Shown in pieces: positions 1 through 6,951 of a stretch of 18,393 nucleotides of DNA. The stretch lies in contig JADZBJ010000360.1 of assembly GCA_020852155.1 (NCBI GenBank), positions 1 through 18,393 of the forward strand, in the 5' to 3' direction. The notes beneath the pieces are model-generated. The model was not told the DNA's origin and did no database searches. It saw only the letters and a list, made by a program, of their open reading frames with translations. The stretch's first letter is position 1. Every line of letters starts with the position of its first letter. Origin of the DNA: Saprospiraceae bacterium (GTDB lineage: Bacteria > Bacteroidota > Bacteroidia > Chitinophagales > Saprospiraceae). The position numbers and the translations under genes are program-made.

Positions 1-18
1 ACCACCCGCCATCTACAC

Positions 19-41
19 AAACTTTTTTGAAAGTTTTTTTT
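19..41 (+). terminator. AT-rich hairpin followed by T tract, possible intrinsic terminator
   Basis: AAACTTT (19-25) and AAAGTTT (30-36) form a perfect 7-bp stem with a TTTG loop, followed directly by a run of T to position 41. This is the shape of a weak intrinsic terminator for a plus-strand gene lying off the left edge. The stem has only one G:C pair, so strength is doubtful. The remaining bases up to 242 are AT-rich, include a 9-bp inverted repeat (43-51 with 78-86), and show no supported gene. Confidence 0.35.
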
Positions 42-242
42 GAAAATTTGGATACCAATCCAACCAAGTGGCAAATTCCAAATTTTAAATTGAGTTTTCA
101 ATAAAATCGGATTAAAATTCCAACATGACGATGGAAATGAAAATTTATTCAGAACAGTTTTTTTGCGCACTCTTTCTCTGGTTATCCTGTCCGGTTTTTA
201 GGGTAATCACGACATTTGCTTTTTACAATCTACTTCTGACTC

Positions 243-1874
243 ATGTCATATATATATAGGTGTTTGCTGGGTGCTTTCTTCTTCTTTCCGGCTTTCATAG
301 CGGCCCAGGATTATTACGTCCTCGAAAAATTACCCGGCCTGATTAATTCGACTTTTGACGAAATCACGCCTGTACCATCGCGCGACGGTCGTCTGTTGTT
401 TTTTACCAGGGTTGGCCACCCTGAATTCAATCGCACTTTATTGATTGACAGTGTTGATCAGAACTCGGCAGACAAGCGCCACGAATACCTGCATACGCTG
501 GCGGATGTTTATTCCCAGATTGCCAACCGGAGTATAGCCTACCCTGAAACCGCCGTATTTAATCAGGATGTCTGGATGGCCAGGGCTGATTCGATGGCGG
601 CATTCTATGAAGTGAAGCATCCTGAATACCCGTTGAATAATGCTTTGCCGAATAGTCTAGTCAGCATCACGCCTGACCCCAGGTCGTTTTATATCATCAA
701 TCAATTCAAAAAGAACGGCGACATGGAGCGCGGGTTTTCCAGAATACGCATGGAGAACGACAGCACATGGACATTTCCGGAAGCTGTGGATATTGAAGAC
801 TTTTATACCCTTTCATCGGAGGTAGGTTTGACAATGAGTTTTGACGGCAAGGTTTTGATTTTGTCGGCTGCCCGGTTGAATGCCTCTGATATGGATTTGT
901 ATGTGTGTTTCAGAAAAGGCGTAGATAAATGGGCACGGCCCCAGCACCTCGGCAATGTCATTAATTCTGTGCGCCGCGAAACCACACCGTATTTGTCTGA
1001 AGATAATACCACACTGTTTTTTTCTTCAAACCGAAAAAACGGTACTGGTGGCAATGACATTTACATGAGCAAACGCCTCGATGACACCTGGCTGAACTGG
1101 TCAGAACCCGAAACGCTGCGGGAGCCCATTAATTCGGCCAGCGATGACAGCCAGCCGTATTTCAACATGACCACCGGATTTTTGTATTTCACCAGCAAAC
1201 GAGACGGCAACAGCGATATATACAGGGTGCGCATCGCTCCGCCCCAACCAACCGAAATGCCGGTTGTGGGCCGTGTACTGAACCGATCTACCGGCGAACT
1301 GGTGGCGAATGCCATTGTGCATTATTCACCCGACGGCAATCCGGCAGATGCAGGCACGTTGGCTACTACCGACGGTACGTTTACGATTAAAATTGCCAAA
1401 GGGATTCGTTTTGACTTTACTGCACACAAACCGGGCTATTATTCGAAGCCCGTAACGGTGCAGTTCAGAAGGGATTATTACTTTTTCAGGCCACAATACA
1501 TTGATTTGTACCTGGACACCTTACAGACAGAAGGGGAGATTGAATTGAAGGATATTTTTTTTGAACAATCCAGGGCTGTTTTTCTGCCAGAATCAGCTCC
1601 GGAACTGGAACGCCTGAAAACCCTGATGCTGGACAATCCGGGTATGAATATTATGGTGGAAGGACATACCGACAACCGCGGTTCGGCAGAAGACCTGCTC
1701 GCGCTGTCGGAAGCCAGGGCGTTGGCCATTAAAGAGTACCTGACCGGAGCAGGCATTGCGGAAAGCCGGGTACGCACAATTGGTTTTGGCGCGACCAAAC
1801 CGCTTAATGAAAACCAGACCGACGAGGAACGGCAGCAAAACCGGCGTGTCGTCGTGCGGATTTTGAAAATTTAA
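243..1874 (+). CDS. PD40 beta-propeller / carboxypeptidase-regulatory / OmpA C-terminal envelope protein
   Basis: The 543-residue protein has an N-terminal signal peptide (hydrophobic residues about 8-21, likely cut before Gln22 in AAQ) and no lipobox Cys. Residues about 40-335 contain PD40-type propeller strands, such as the SSNRKNGTGGNDIYMS and TSKRDGNSDIYRV stretches. Residues about 340-410 are a carboxypeptidase-regulatory-like beta-sandwich (VVGRVLNRSTGELVANAIV). Residues about 436-543 are an OmpA C-terminal domain with the peptidoglycan-binding signature EGHTDNRGS (Asp477) and NRRVVVRI. Such proteins anchor envelope complexes to peptidoglycan in the periplasm. The domain order resembles PorE of the Bacteroidota type IX secretion system, but the N-terminal TPR and lipoprotein signal expected for PorE are not seen, so that role is only a possibility. 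It stands alone, facing a convergent WD40 gene. A TACTTCTG box at 231-238 is one base off the TAnnTTTG consensus but lies very close to the start. Confidence 0.88.
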   Translation: MSYIYRCLLGAFFFFPAFIAAQDYYVLEKLPGLINSTFDEITPVPSRDGRLLFFTRVGHPEFNRTLLIDSVDQNSADKRHEYLHTLADVYSQIANRSIAYPETAVFNQDVWMARADSMAAFYEVKHPEYPLNNALPNSLVSITPDPRSFYIINQFKKNGDMERGFSRIRMENDSTWTFPEAVDIEDFYTLSSEVGLTMSFDGKVLILSAARLNASDMDLYVCFRKGVDKWARPQHLGNVINSVRRETTPYLSEDNTTLFFSSNRKNGTGGNDIYMSKRLDDTWLNWSEPETLREPINSASDDSQPYFNMTTGFLYFTSKRDGNSDIYRVRIAPPQPTEMPVVGRVLNRSTGELVANAIVHYSPDGNPADAGTLATTDGTFTIKIAKGIRFDFTAHKPGYYSKPVTVQFRRDYYFFRPQYIDLYLDTLQTEGEIELKDIFFEQSRAVFLPESAPELERLKTLMLDNPGMNIMVEGHTDNRGSAEDLLALSEARALAIKEYLTGAGIAESRVRTIGFGATKPLNENQTDEERQQNRRVVVRILKI

Positions 1875-1934
1875 ACAACCTCTTATGAAGGGAAACTCCC
1901 CAAGTCGCTTTTATGTGCGCCATGAAATCGCCTT

Positions 1935-2846
1935 TCAATCCGTCTCGACTGACCAGATAATGGCTGAACGGTCATCGCCGGCAGAGACCAATATGTTATC
2001 GGCCAACCAGAGCAACCGGTTGACGGAATTAATGTGCCCGCCGTCGCGTATCACATCCAGCACTTTAATCAGGCGACAGGTAGATGTTTCCCAGATTTTG
2101 ATGGTCTTGTCGCGACTGGCGGTGGCGAAAATCTGACCATCAGGCCGCATAGCGATATGGTTGATCGTGTACCAAGGTGCGGCAACCTCTTCCGAGAAGA
2201 TAAAACCATCTTCACTGCGCTGCCATTGGCGAAGCACAGCATCACGGCCACCGCTGAAAAGCATTTGCCCATCATTACTAAATGCAACACTAAAGACAGA
2301 ATTGGCGTGCGCATTGTTGATGGTGCTGATCAAGCGCATGTCGTTGACACCTATTATATATATATGACCATCGCTGGCCCCGACTGCAAGCCAGTCGCCC
2401 TGAGGCGCCTTTGCGATACATCGAAGGGATGCGCCGGATAGATGGATACTTTCAATCGTTTTTTCATGCGTTGCAGACCAGCGTGTCAAAACCCCATCGC
2501 CGCCAGCGGTAAATACGCTGTCGCCTGACTGCAAGACATCGAAAATGCCCTTTCGATGATGCTGTATATTCAACGAGGCATCAGGATTATCCAGGTGAAT
2601 CCAGTGCAGGCCACCAGTCATGTTTCCGGCCAGCAAGCGATCTGGATGGCTCATGAGTAAAAGGCAGAATATCCGATCCTCAACACTGGCCACGACTTTC
2701 CCCATATCAGGATTTTCCAACACCCATTTTACAATCCAGCCATCTCCGCCAGCCGAGTAGAAACCATCGTTGTTAGCCACGTCAGGAGCCAGGGTATAAA
2801 CAGCCCCTCTATGGCCTGAGCACTGATGGATTTTATGAACTCTCAT
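1935..2846 (-). CDS. WD40 repeat protein, single seven-bladed beta-propeller
   Basis: The 303 residues are almost entirely WD40 repeats. Seven blades can be read, ending in the strands IVKWVL, LHWIHLD, LTRWSA, IYIIGV, LRQWQRS, IKIWETS and AIIWSVE, with typical GH and SxDG turns (GHRGAVYTL, SNDGQMLFSGGRD, RPDGQIFATASRD). Seven blades closing one propeller matches the common fold. There is no signal peptide or other domain, so it is probably a cytoplasmic scaffold; WD40 proteins bind partners and the sequence does not reveal which. The ATG at 2846 sits directly before the first GH of blade one, so the start is credible. It converges on the PD40/OmpA gene (60-bp gap) and diverges from the polysaccharide module. 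Upstream on its strand, TTGACAC and an AT-rich TACTATTTT about 20 nt downstream could be a promoter, but the match is loose. Confidence 0.85.
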   Translation of the reverse strand: MRVHKIHQCSGHRGAVYTLAPDVANNDGFYSAGGDGWIVKWVLENPDMGKVVASVEDRIFCLLLMSHPDRLLAGNMTGGLHWIHLDNPDASLNIQHHRKGIFDVLQSGDSVFTAGGDGVLTRWSATHEKTIESIHLSGASLRCIAKAPQGDWLAVGASDGHIYIIGVNDMRLISTINNAHANSVFSVAFSNDGQMLFSGGRDAVLRQWQRSEDGFIFSEEVAAPWYTINHIAMRPDGQIFATASRDKTIKIWETSTCRLIKVLDVIRDGGHINSVNRLLWLADNILVSAGDDRSAIIWSVETD

Positions 2847-2932
2847 ATCGTAGCACTGTTGTTAAAATAGTAAGTTTGGGGGATTTTGTGTCAATTTTGT
2901 CATAATACGACATTTTAAAATTTAACACTTTC

Positions 2933-2940
2933 TACCTTTG
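2933..2940 (+). promoter_or_regulatory. Candidate -7 box (TACCTTTG) upstream of the polysaccharide module
   Basis: TACCTTTG fits the Bacteroidota -7 consensus TAnnTTTG exactly. No TTG is found at the usual spacing upstream, only a T-rich run. It would give a leader of about 170 nt before the receiver-like gene at 3119. The gap 2847-3118 otherwise holds no gene I can support. Confidence 0.25.
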
Positions 2941-3097
2941 ACAGCGATGACTATGGCCTGAAAATTGCAATGCTCAAAATACGCTGAATGTAAACTTCCT
3001 TTTCCTCAGGTTCGTCGCTTAAACCCCGCCAAAGTAATCCTTCTTCCCTCCAATGGTTTGATTGAAGTTAATCAGCCATCTTATTTACCGATTTAAC

Positions 3098-3110
3098 AAA
3101 CAAACACACC
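3098..3110 (+). promoter_or_regulatory. Leader word AAACAAACACACC, copy 1
   Basis: This 13-nt word ends 8 nt before the ATG at 3119. An identical 13-nt word ends 12 nt before the next gene's ATG at 3556. A conserved A/C-rich untranslated leader in front of two adjacent genes suggests a shared translation or RNA-binding signal, or descent from a duplicated upstream region. Function is inferred only. Confidence 0.35.
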
Positions 3111-3118
3111 ACGTTGAC

Positions 3119-3490
3119 ATGGGAAAACGTGTACTTCTTGTGCAGCAGCACGACCATTTCCGGCGTTTGATCGGAAACCTTTTATCGCCACACCACGAGG
3201 TGATTGGCGTCAAAGATTCTTTAGATGCTTTTGTCTGGCTTGGCAAAGGTAAAATTCCGGATGTGATCATCGCCTCTGATGCCGCCGACACCGCTGAAAC
3301 CGCACAATTCCTGAAACAGCTGGCCTGTAGTGGCCTTTATTCCAGCATACCTGTTGTTTACATCGCTCCACCTGAAAAACAAGGAGATACTGAACTGAGC
3401 ATTACTGAAAGTTCGGTACGCCTCTTGCAACCATTCAGTCCTGAATCACTGTATGAAGCGATACAGCGTGTTACCAATCGTATCGAATGA
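3119..3490 (+). CDS. Stand-alone degenerate (pseudo-)receiver domain protein
   Basis: The ATG at 3119 gives 123 residues; an in-frame TTG at 3062 is less likely because it adds 19 residues before the first beta strand and would read through the A/C-rich leader word. The protein is one response-regulator receiver fold: KRVLLV (beta 1), PDVIIAS (beta 3), SIPVVYIAP (beta 4) and LLQPFSPESLYEAI (beta 5 to alpha 5). The phosphorylation residues look lost: Gln9-Gln10 replace the acidic pair, Ser53 is at the phospho-acceptor position (Asp54 is one residue off), and Gln104 replaces the invariant Lys before Pro-Phe. It therefore probably works without phosphorylation, by protein binding. It lies 65 bp upstream of a receiver-sugar transferase fusion, which makes a partner or regulator of polysaccharide synthesis the best guess. 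Confidence 0.78.
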   Translation: MGKRVLLVQQHDHFRRLIGNLLSPHHEVIGVKDSLDAFVWLGKGKIPDVIIASDAADTAETAQFLKQLACSGLYSSIPVVYIAPPEKQGDTELSITESSVRLLQPFSPESLYEAIQRVTNRIE

Positions 3491-3530
3491 CGTTTCAACG
3501 GCGCTCGTAAAGACGGGCTTACAAAATAAT

Positions 3531-3543
3531 AAACAAACACACC
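3531..3543 (+). promoter_or_regulatory. Leader word AAACAAACACACC, copy 2
   Basis: This is identical over 13 nt to 3098-3110 and sits 12 nt before the ATG at 3556, in the 65-bp gap after the receiver-like gene. The bases before it (AAAATAAT) are A/T-rich in both places, which would also suit a leader kept free of structure. Confidence 0.35.
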
Positions 3544-3555
3544 CGCTTTTTGCTT

Positions 3556-4632
3556 ATGCAACAACTTGACAAATCTCTTTTAGCATTAAAAGATTTGCTT
3601 TTTCTGGGGTTTGATGCAGGTTTTGAGCTTCACCTTCTGCAATTACCTTCAGAAACAGAATACACCTGGATTAATGATCCACGGGCTGCCCATGACTGGT
3701 TGGAACAAAGGGTCGAACGGATCGAAACATTTCAACCACCTTACGCCATCGTGGCTTGCCTGACCTGGTTACAGGCAGACAATTTTAACCTGTCGCGAAA
3801 AATTGCCGCTCACCCGGATCTGAAACACATTCCGATCATTGCACTTGCCGATAAAGGCCAGGATTTAGATGCTATGTCATTGTTTAACAATGGTATAGAT
3901 GATTGTTATTTCCATCCGGTGGAATGGTCGCGATTGCAAACACGTATTGAATTCCTGAATCAGTATAAACCGGTTTTACTGGAAAAAAAGGCACTGCTGA
4001 AACAAGAACCATTTACGGTGCGTACACCTTTTATCAAACGAACTTTCGATATTATCGGGGCCTGCCTCATCATCTTGCTGACGGCGCCCGTGTGGCTGCT
4101 AGTCGCTCTGGCCATCAAACTGGAATCAAAAGGCCCGATTTTGTATCACTCGCGTCGTGTGGGCGCTGGTTACCGCGTCTTTAATTTCCTGAAATTCCGC
4201 TCTATGTCTGTGCATGCAGACCGATTGCTGGATGAGTACAGGTTCATGAATCAGTATGCCGACGGAACCGTTTTTGTGAAAATTGCCGATGACCCGCGTA
4301 TCACCAAAGTTGGTCGTTTTATCCGAAAATACAGTATTGATGAATTGCCACAATTACTGAATGTCCTGAAAGGCGATATGTCATTGGTTGGTAACAGGCC
4401 ATTGCCCATTTACGAAGCGGAATTACTAACCCGCGAAGACTGGTGCGCCCGTTTCATGGCGCCAGCCGGAATTACAGGCCTTTGGCAAGTGACCAAGCGT
4501 GGCGCATCGAACATGAGTCAGGAAGAACGTATAGCGCTGGATGTCCGTTACGCTCAAACATTTAACCTGTTGACGGACCTGAGCATCATCATGAGAACGC
4601 CCATGGCACTCGTCCAAAAAGAGAATGTCTGA
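3556..4632 (+). CDS. Pseudo-receiver fused to polyprenyl-phosphate sugar-1-phosphate transferase
   Basis: From the ATG at 3556 (a TTG two codons upstream is also in frame) the protein has 358 residues. Residues about 1-138 resemble a receiver fold, clearest at PPYAIVACL (beta 3), HIPIIALAD (beta 4) and FNNGIDDCYFHPVEW, which parallels the usual AGADDYLxKPF region. Cys68 occupies the phospho-acceptor position and His120 the conserved Lys position, so phosphorylation is unlikely. Residues about 161-358 are a bacterial sugar transferase (PF02397): one membrane segment (about 165-188), KFRSM, DDPRITKVGRFIRKYS, the catalytic Asp262-Glu263 pair in SIDELPQLL, and the GDMSLVGNRP and PAGITGLWQV motifs. 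The family moves a sugar-1-phosphate onto polyprenyl phosphate at the inner membrane, the first step in building exopolysaccharide or O-antigen units. The stop overlaps the next gene's start by 8 bp, so translation is probably coupled. Confidence 0.88.
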   Translation: MQQLDKSLLALKDLLFLGFDAGFELHLLQLPSETEYTWINDPRAAHDWLEQRVERIETFQPPYAIVACLTWLQADNFNLSRKIAAHPDLKHIPIIALADKGQDLDAMSLFNNGIDDCYFHPVEWSRLQTRIEFLNQYKPVLLEKKALLKQEPFTVRTPFIKRTFDIIGACLIILLTAPVWLLVALAIKLESKGPILYHSRRVGAGYRVFNFLKFRSMSVHADRLLDEYRFMNQYADGTVFVKIADDPRITKVGRFIRKYSIDELPQLLNVLKGDMSLVGNRPLPIYEAELLTREDWCARFMAPAGITGLWQVTKRGASNMSQEERIALDVRYAQTFNLLTDLSIIMRTPMALVQKENV

Positions 4633-5530
4633 ACCGCTCATCAGCATCATAACGGTCAACTACAACCAGACGGAAACGACCTGTGCGCTGCTGGACAGTA
4701 TCCGCAGGCAAGACTATCGCCGTGTGGAAATATGGGTAGTGGACAACGCCAGCCGGGAAAACCCGGAGCAGCGTTTTCGTGAAGCCTACCCGGAAGTTCA
4801 CTTCCTGCGCAGCCCTGAAAACCTCGGCTTTGCAGGCGGTAACAACCTGGCACTGAAACAGGCGACCGGCGATTTCGTCTTCTTCATCAACAACGACGCT
4901 GAAATCGCACCCGGATGCCTTCAACAGATGCTGTCTATCTTTCATCAGTACCCGAACGCGGGTATTGTATCTCCGTTAATCTGTTATTTTCCTGAAAACA
5001 GCGATGACGCCTCCGTGGCTTCATCGCTGTTAGTTCAATATTCAGGCATGACCGCTGTGCATCCAATCACGGGGCGCAATCAGGTACTTGGGCACAAAGT
5101 GCCCAATCGAGGGCAGTTTTCTACACCAACGCGCACGGCGTACGCGCACGGTGCAGCCATGATGGTTTCCAAAAAAGTAATAGAAACCGTCGGCCCGATG
5201 TACGAAGGATTTTTCCTGTATTATGAAGAACTGGATTGGTGCGAACGGATACGCAGGGCAGACCTGGAATGCTGGACAGCGCCGGATGGACTTGTTTTAC
5301 ACAAGGAAAGTCTGACCATTGGCCGCATGGGCGCGCTGAAAACATACTACCTGACACGGAGCCGGATTATGTTCATGCGCCGAAATTTTCCAAAGTCGTT
5401 TGCTGGTTTTGGACTCTACTTCTGGGGCGTCACGGTTCCACTGCATTCGCTGCGCTATTTGCTGCGTAGAGAATGGCCTGAATTAAGCGCCTTCTGGCGC
5501 GGTGCGCTGGCGGGTTTTCAGCAATCTTAA
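4625..5530 (+). CDS. Family 2 glycosyltransferase, rhamnosyltransferase-like
   Basis: The 301 residues form a GT-A fold of glycosyltransferase family 2. Visible motifs are ISIITVNYNQ at the start, VVDNAS (Asp40), the NLGFAGGNN loop (about 67-74) typical of rhamnosyltransferase-like members, and the metal/nucleotide-sugar motif FFINNDAEI with Asn-Asn-Asp at 89-91. The C-terminal 60 residues contain aromatic stretches that could lie on the membrane. It would add a sugar to the lipid-linked unit started by the preceding transferase; donor and acceptor cannot be read from the sequence. The ATG overlaps the preceding stop by 8 bp, which indicates an operon. No flippase or polymerase gene follows within the window, so the polysaccharide locus is incomplete here. 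Confidence 0.88.
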   Translation: MSEPLISIITVNYNQTETTCALLDSIRRQDYRRVEIWVVDNASRENPEQRFREAYPEVHFLRSPENLGFAGGNNLALKQATGDFVFFINNDAEIAPGCLQQMLSIFHQYPNAGIVSPLICYFPENSDDASVASSLLVQYSGMTAVHPITGRNQVLGHKVPNRGQFSTPTRTAYAHGAAMMVSKKVIETVGPMYEGFFLYYEELDWCERIRRADLECWTAPDGLVLHKESLTIGRMGALKTYYLTRSRIMFMRRNFPKSFAGFGLYFWGVTVPLHSLRYLLRREWPELSAFWRGALAGFQQS

Positions 5531-5541
5531 ATACCGTTTTT

Positions 5542-5703
5542 GTAACTATTTAGGTCAGCGGTTTTGGATCAAAAAAGCAGACGATTTTAGGTCAATCAAG
5601 CCGCTTTTTTGAGTTCGATGCAGCGCATCGGACGAGGAAAACGGCGAAGAGTGGCCTAAAATAGACCTTTTTTGACCAAAATGTGAGCGACCTAAACAGT
5701 TAC
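5542..5703. mobile_element. MITE-like element, copy A (162 bp), with terminal inverted repeats
   Basis: The ends are GTAACTATTTAGGTC (5542-5556) and GACCTAAACAGTTAC (5689-5703), inverted repeats with one mismatch in 15. The flanks CCGTTTTT and GCGTTTTA agree at the inner six of eight bases, a likely worn 8-bp target duplication. The left 36 nt (5543-5578, one mismatch) and right 49 nt (5655-5703, two mismatches) match the reverse complement of copy B at 13311-13407. Between them, 5584-5612 repeats 29 nt of copy B's interior in the opposite sense, and 5613-5654 is private and holds a perfect hairpin (CGATGC, loop AGC, GCATCG, 5616-5630). There is no coding capacity. It lies between convergent genes, and its A/T-rich stems could also stop transcription from both sides. 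Confidence 0.75.
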
Positions 5704-5708
5704 GCGTT

Positions 5709-6806
5709 TTATATTAAAAACTGACCATTCTGGTAAATTTTCTCATCATCGGCCCAAATTTCCCCGCCGCGAGTCATATCGGTAATCATATCCCAGTGAA
5801 TGGATGATTCATTCTTGCCGCCTGTTTGGAGGTAGCTTTGACCGATGGCCATGTGAATGCTTCCGCCAATTTTTTCGTCGAACAGAATATTTTTCGTGAT
5901 GCGCTGGATATCGTAGTTGGTGCCGATAGCGGCTTCGCCAAAACGCCGCGCGCCGGGTATTTCAAATATTTTATCGAGAAACGCCTGTCCTTGGCGTGCT
6001 TCCCATTTTTCAATAAACCCGTCTTTCACCCAAAGGGTAACATCTTCAACTTCCTGCCCCTGATAAATACAGGGATAGGAAAAGTGGATGCGACCTTGTA
6101 CGCTGTCTTCCACGGGGCTGGTATAAACTTCGCCGGAAGGCATGTTGGTCTGCCCGTCGGAGTTCATCCAGGTGCGGCCGTCGGTTGAAAAACGAATGTC
6201 TGTGCCTTCATTAACATACCTGACGCTTTTACAGCGATTCAGGTGATCCACGACGTGTTGCTGGTTTTGGCGCACTTTGAGCCACTCTGCCTCCGGGTTT
6301 TCGGTGAATAATTTGCAAGCGCCGAACACGAACTGCTGGTATTCGCTAAGTGACATCCCTGCTTCCTGCGCTGAAGCATCTGTTGGGTACTGGCACAGGT
6401 TGCGTTTCAGTCGGCGGTCGGCCGTGCGCTCAAAATAGGCTTTGTTGAGGGGCGCCATCGCAGCATTTCGAATCTGGGTACGATCCTGGTCGGCGCCACT
6501 GGTTTCACGCAAATTATAGGGCGCCCGAATATTCAGGTAACAATCAAACGATTCCATCGCCAGCGTGGTCAACGTTGGCGGATGCGCGAGCGCCTCTATG
6601 CTGGCATTTTGCATAAAAAGGCGCTCCCGCTCCCGAAAAACCATGTCGTATTCCACCAATGCTGCGCCTGCGGCGTAGGCTTCGCGATAAACTTCCCGGA
6701 CCAGCGGTTCAGCCAACATGGTGCTGGAAATAAACACCTTGTCGCCCGGCTGCACATTCAGGCAGTAATGCGTCAACAAACGCGCGTATTTGGTTAGAAC
6801 GTCCAT
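5709..6806 (-). CDS. M29 family metallo-aminopeptidase
   Basis: The 365-residue protein matches the usual length of family M29 aminopeptidases (AmpS/PepS/AmpT type, PF02073), which remove N-terminal residues from peptides using two metal ions, usually in the cytoplasm. No signal peptide is seen. The metal ligands and catalytic residues are all present in family order: Glu226 in NMPSGEVYTSP, Glu291 in GEAAIGTN, His318 and Tyr325 in GGSIHMAIGQSY, and His337 with Asp339 in SSIHWDM. Spacing between them agrees with the family pattern (H to Y +7, H to D +2). The ATG at 6806 is the only good start before the repeat block. It lies downstream of the dipeptidyl peptidase III gene on the same strand, separated by 145 bp of modular repeat, so co-transcription is plausible and both would serve peptide degradation. 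Confidence 0.93.
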   Translation of the reverse strand: MDVLTKYARLLTHYCLNVQPGDKVFISSTMLAEPLVREVYREAYAAGAALVEYDMVFRERERLFMQNASIEALAHPPTLTTLAMESFDCYLNIRAPYNLRETSGADQDRTQIRNAAMAPLNKAYFERTADRRLKRNLCQYPTDASAQEAGMSLSEYQQFVFGACKLFTENPEAEWLKVRQNQQHVVDHLNRCKSVRYVNEGTDIRFSTDGRTWMNSDGQTNMPSGEVYTSPVEDSVQGRIHFSYPCIYQGQEVEDVTLWVKDGFIEKWEARQGQAFLDKIFEIPGARRFGEAAIGTNYDIQRITKNILFDEKIGGSIHMAIGQSYLQTGGKNESSIHWDMITDMTRGGEIWADDEKIYQNGQFLI

Positions 6807-6814
6807 GGATGTTG

Positions 6815-6935
6815 TTAGAATGCGCTTCGCGCGTTTGAAATAGTTTGAATGCTCGCTGGCGCTCGCGTTTGAATGGCGCTGCGCGCCGTTTGATGTGGTT
6901 TGAATGCTCGCTGGCGCTCGCGTTTGATGTGGTTG
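6815..6935. repeat. Modular GC-word repeat block R1
   Basis: Read on the minus strand, this gap is a chain of GC-rich words joined by short linkers ending in TCAAAC (ATTCAAAC, CACATCAAAC, TATTTCAAAC). The words are GCGAGCGCCAGCGAGC (twice), GGCGCGCAGCGCC (hairpin, loop GCA) and GCGCGAAGCGC (hairpin, loop GAA). The same words and linkers recur in block R2 at 15425-15601 in the same orientation. The block occupies nearly all of the space between the M49 and M29 genes. No open frame or promoter of its own is evident. Confidence 0.8.
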
Positions 6936-6951
6936 TTGGATGAATTCTGAT

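Noticed and set aside
248..2367. Matching TATATATATA tracts near 248-260 and 2352-2364
   Set aside because: Both lie inside convincing coding regions (codons for Tyr and Ile); similarity over such simple sequence is expected by chance.
3062..3118. TTG start of the receiver-like protein at 3062
   Set aside because: The receiver fold begins right after the ATG at 3119, and the upstream bases carry the leader word shared with the next gene.
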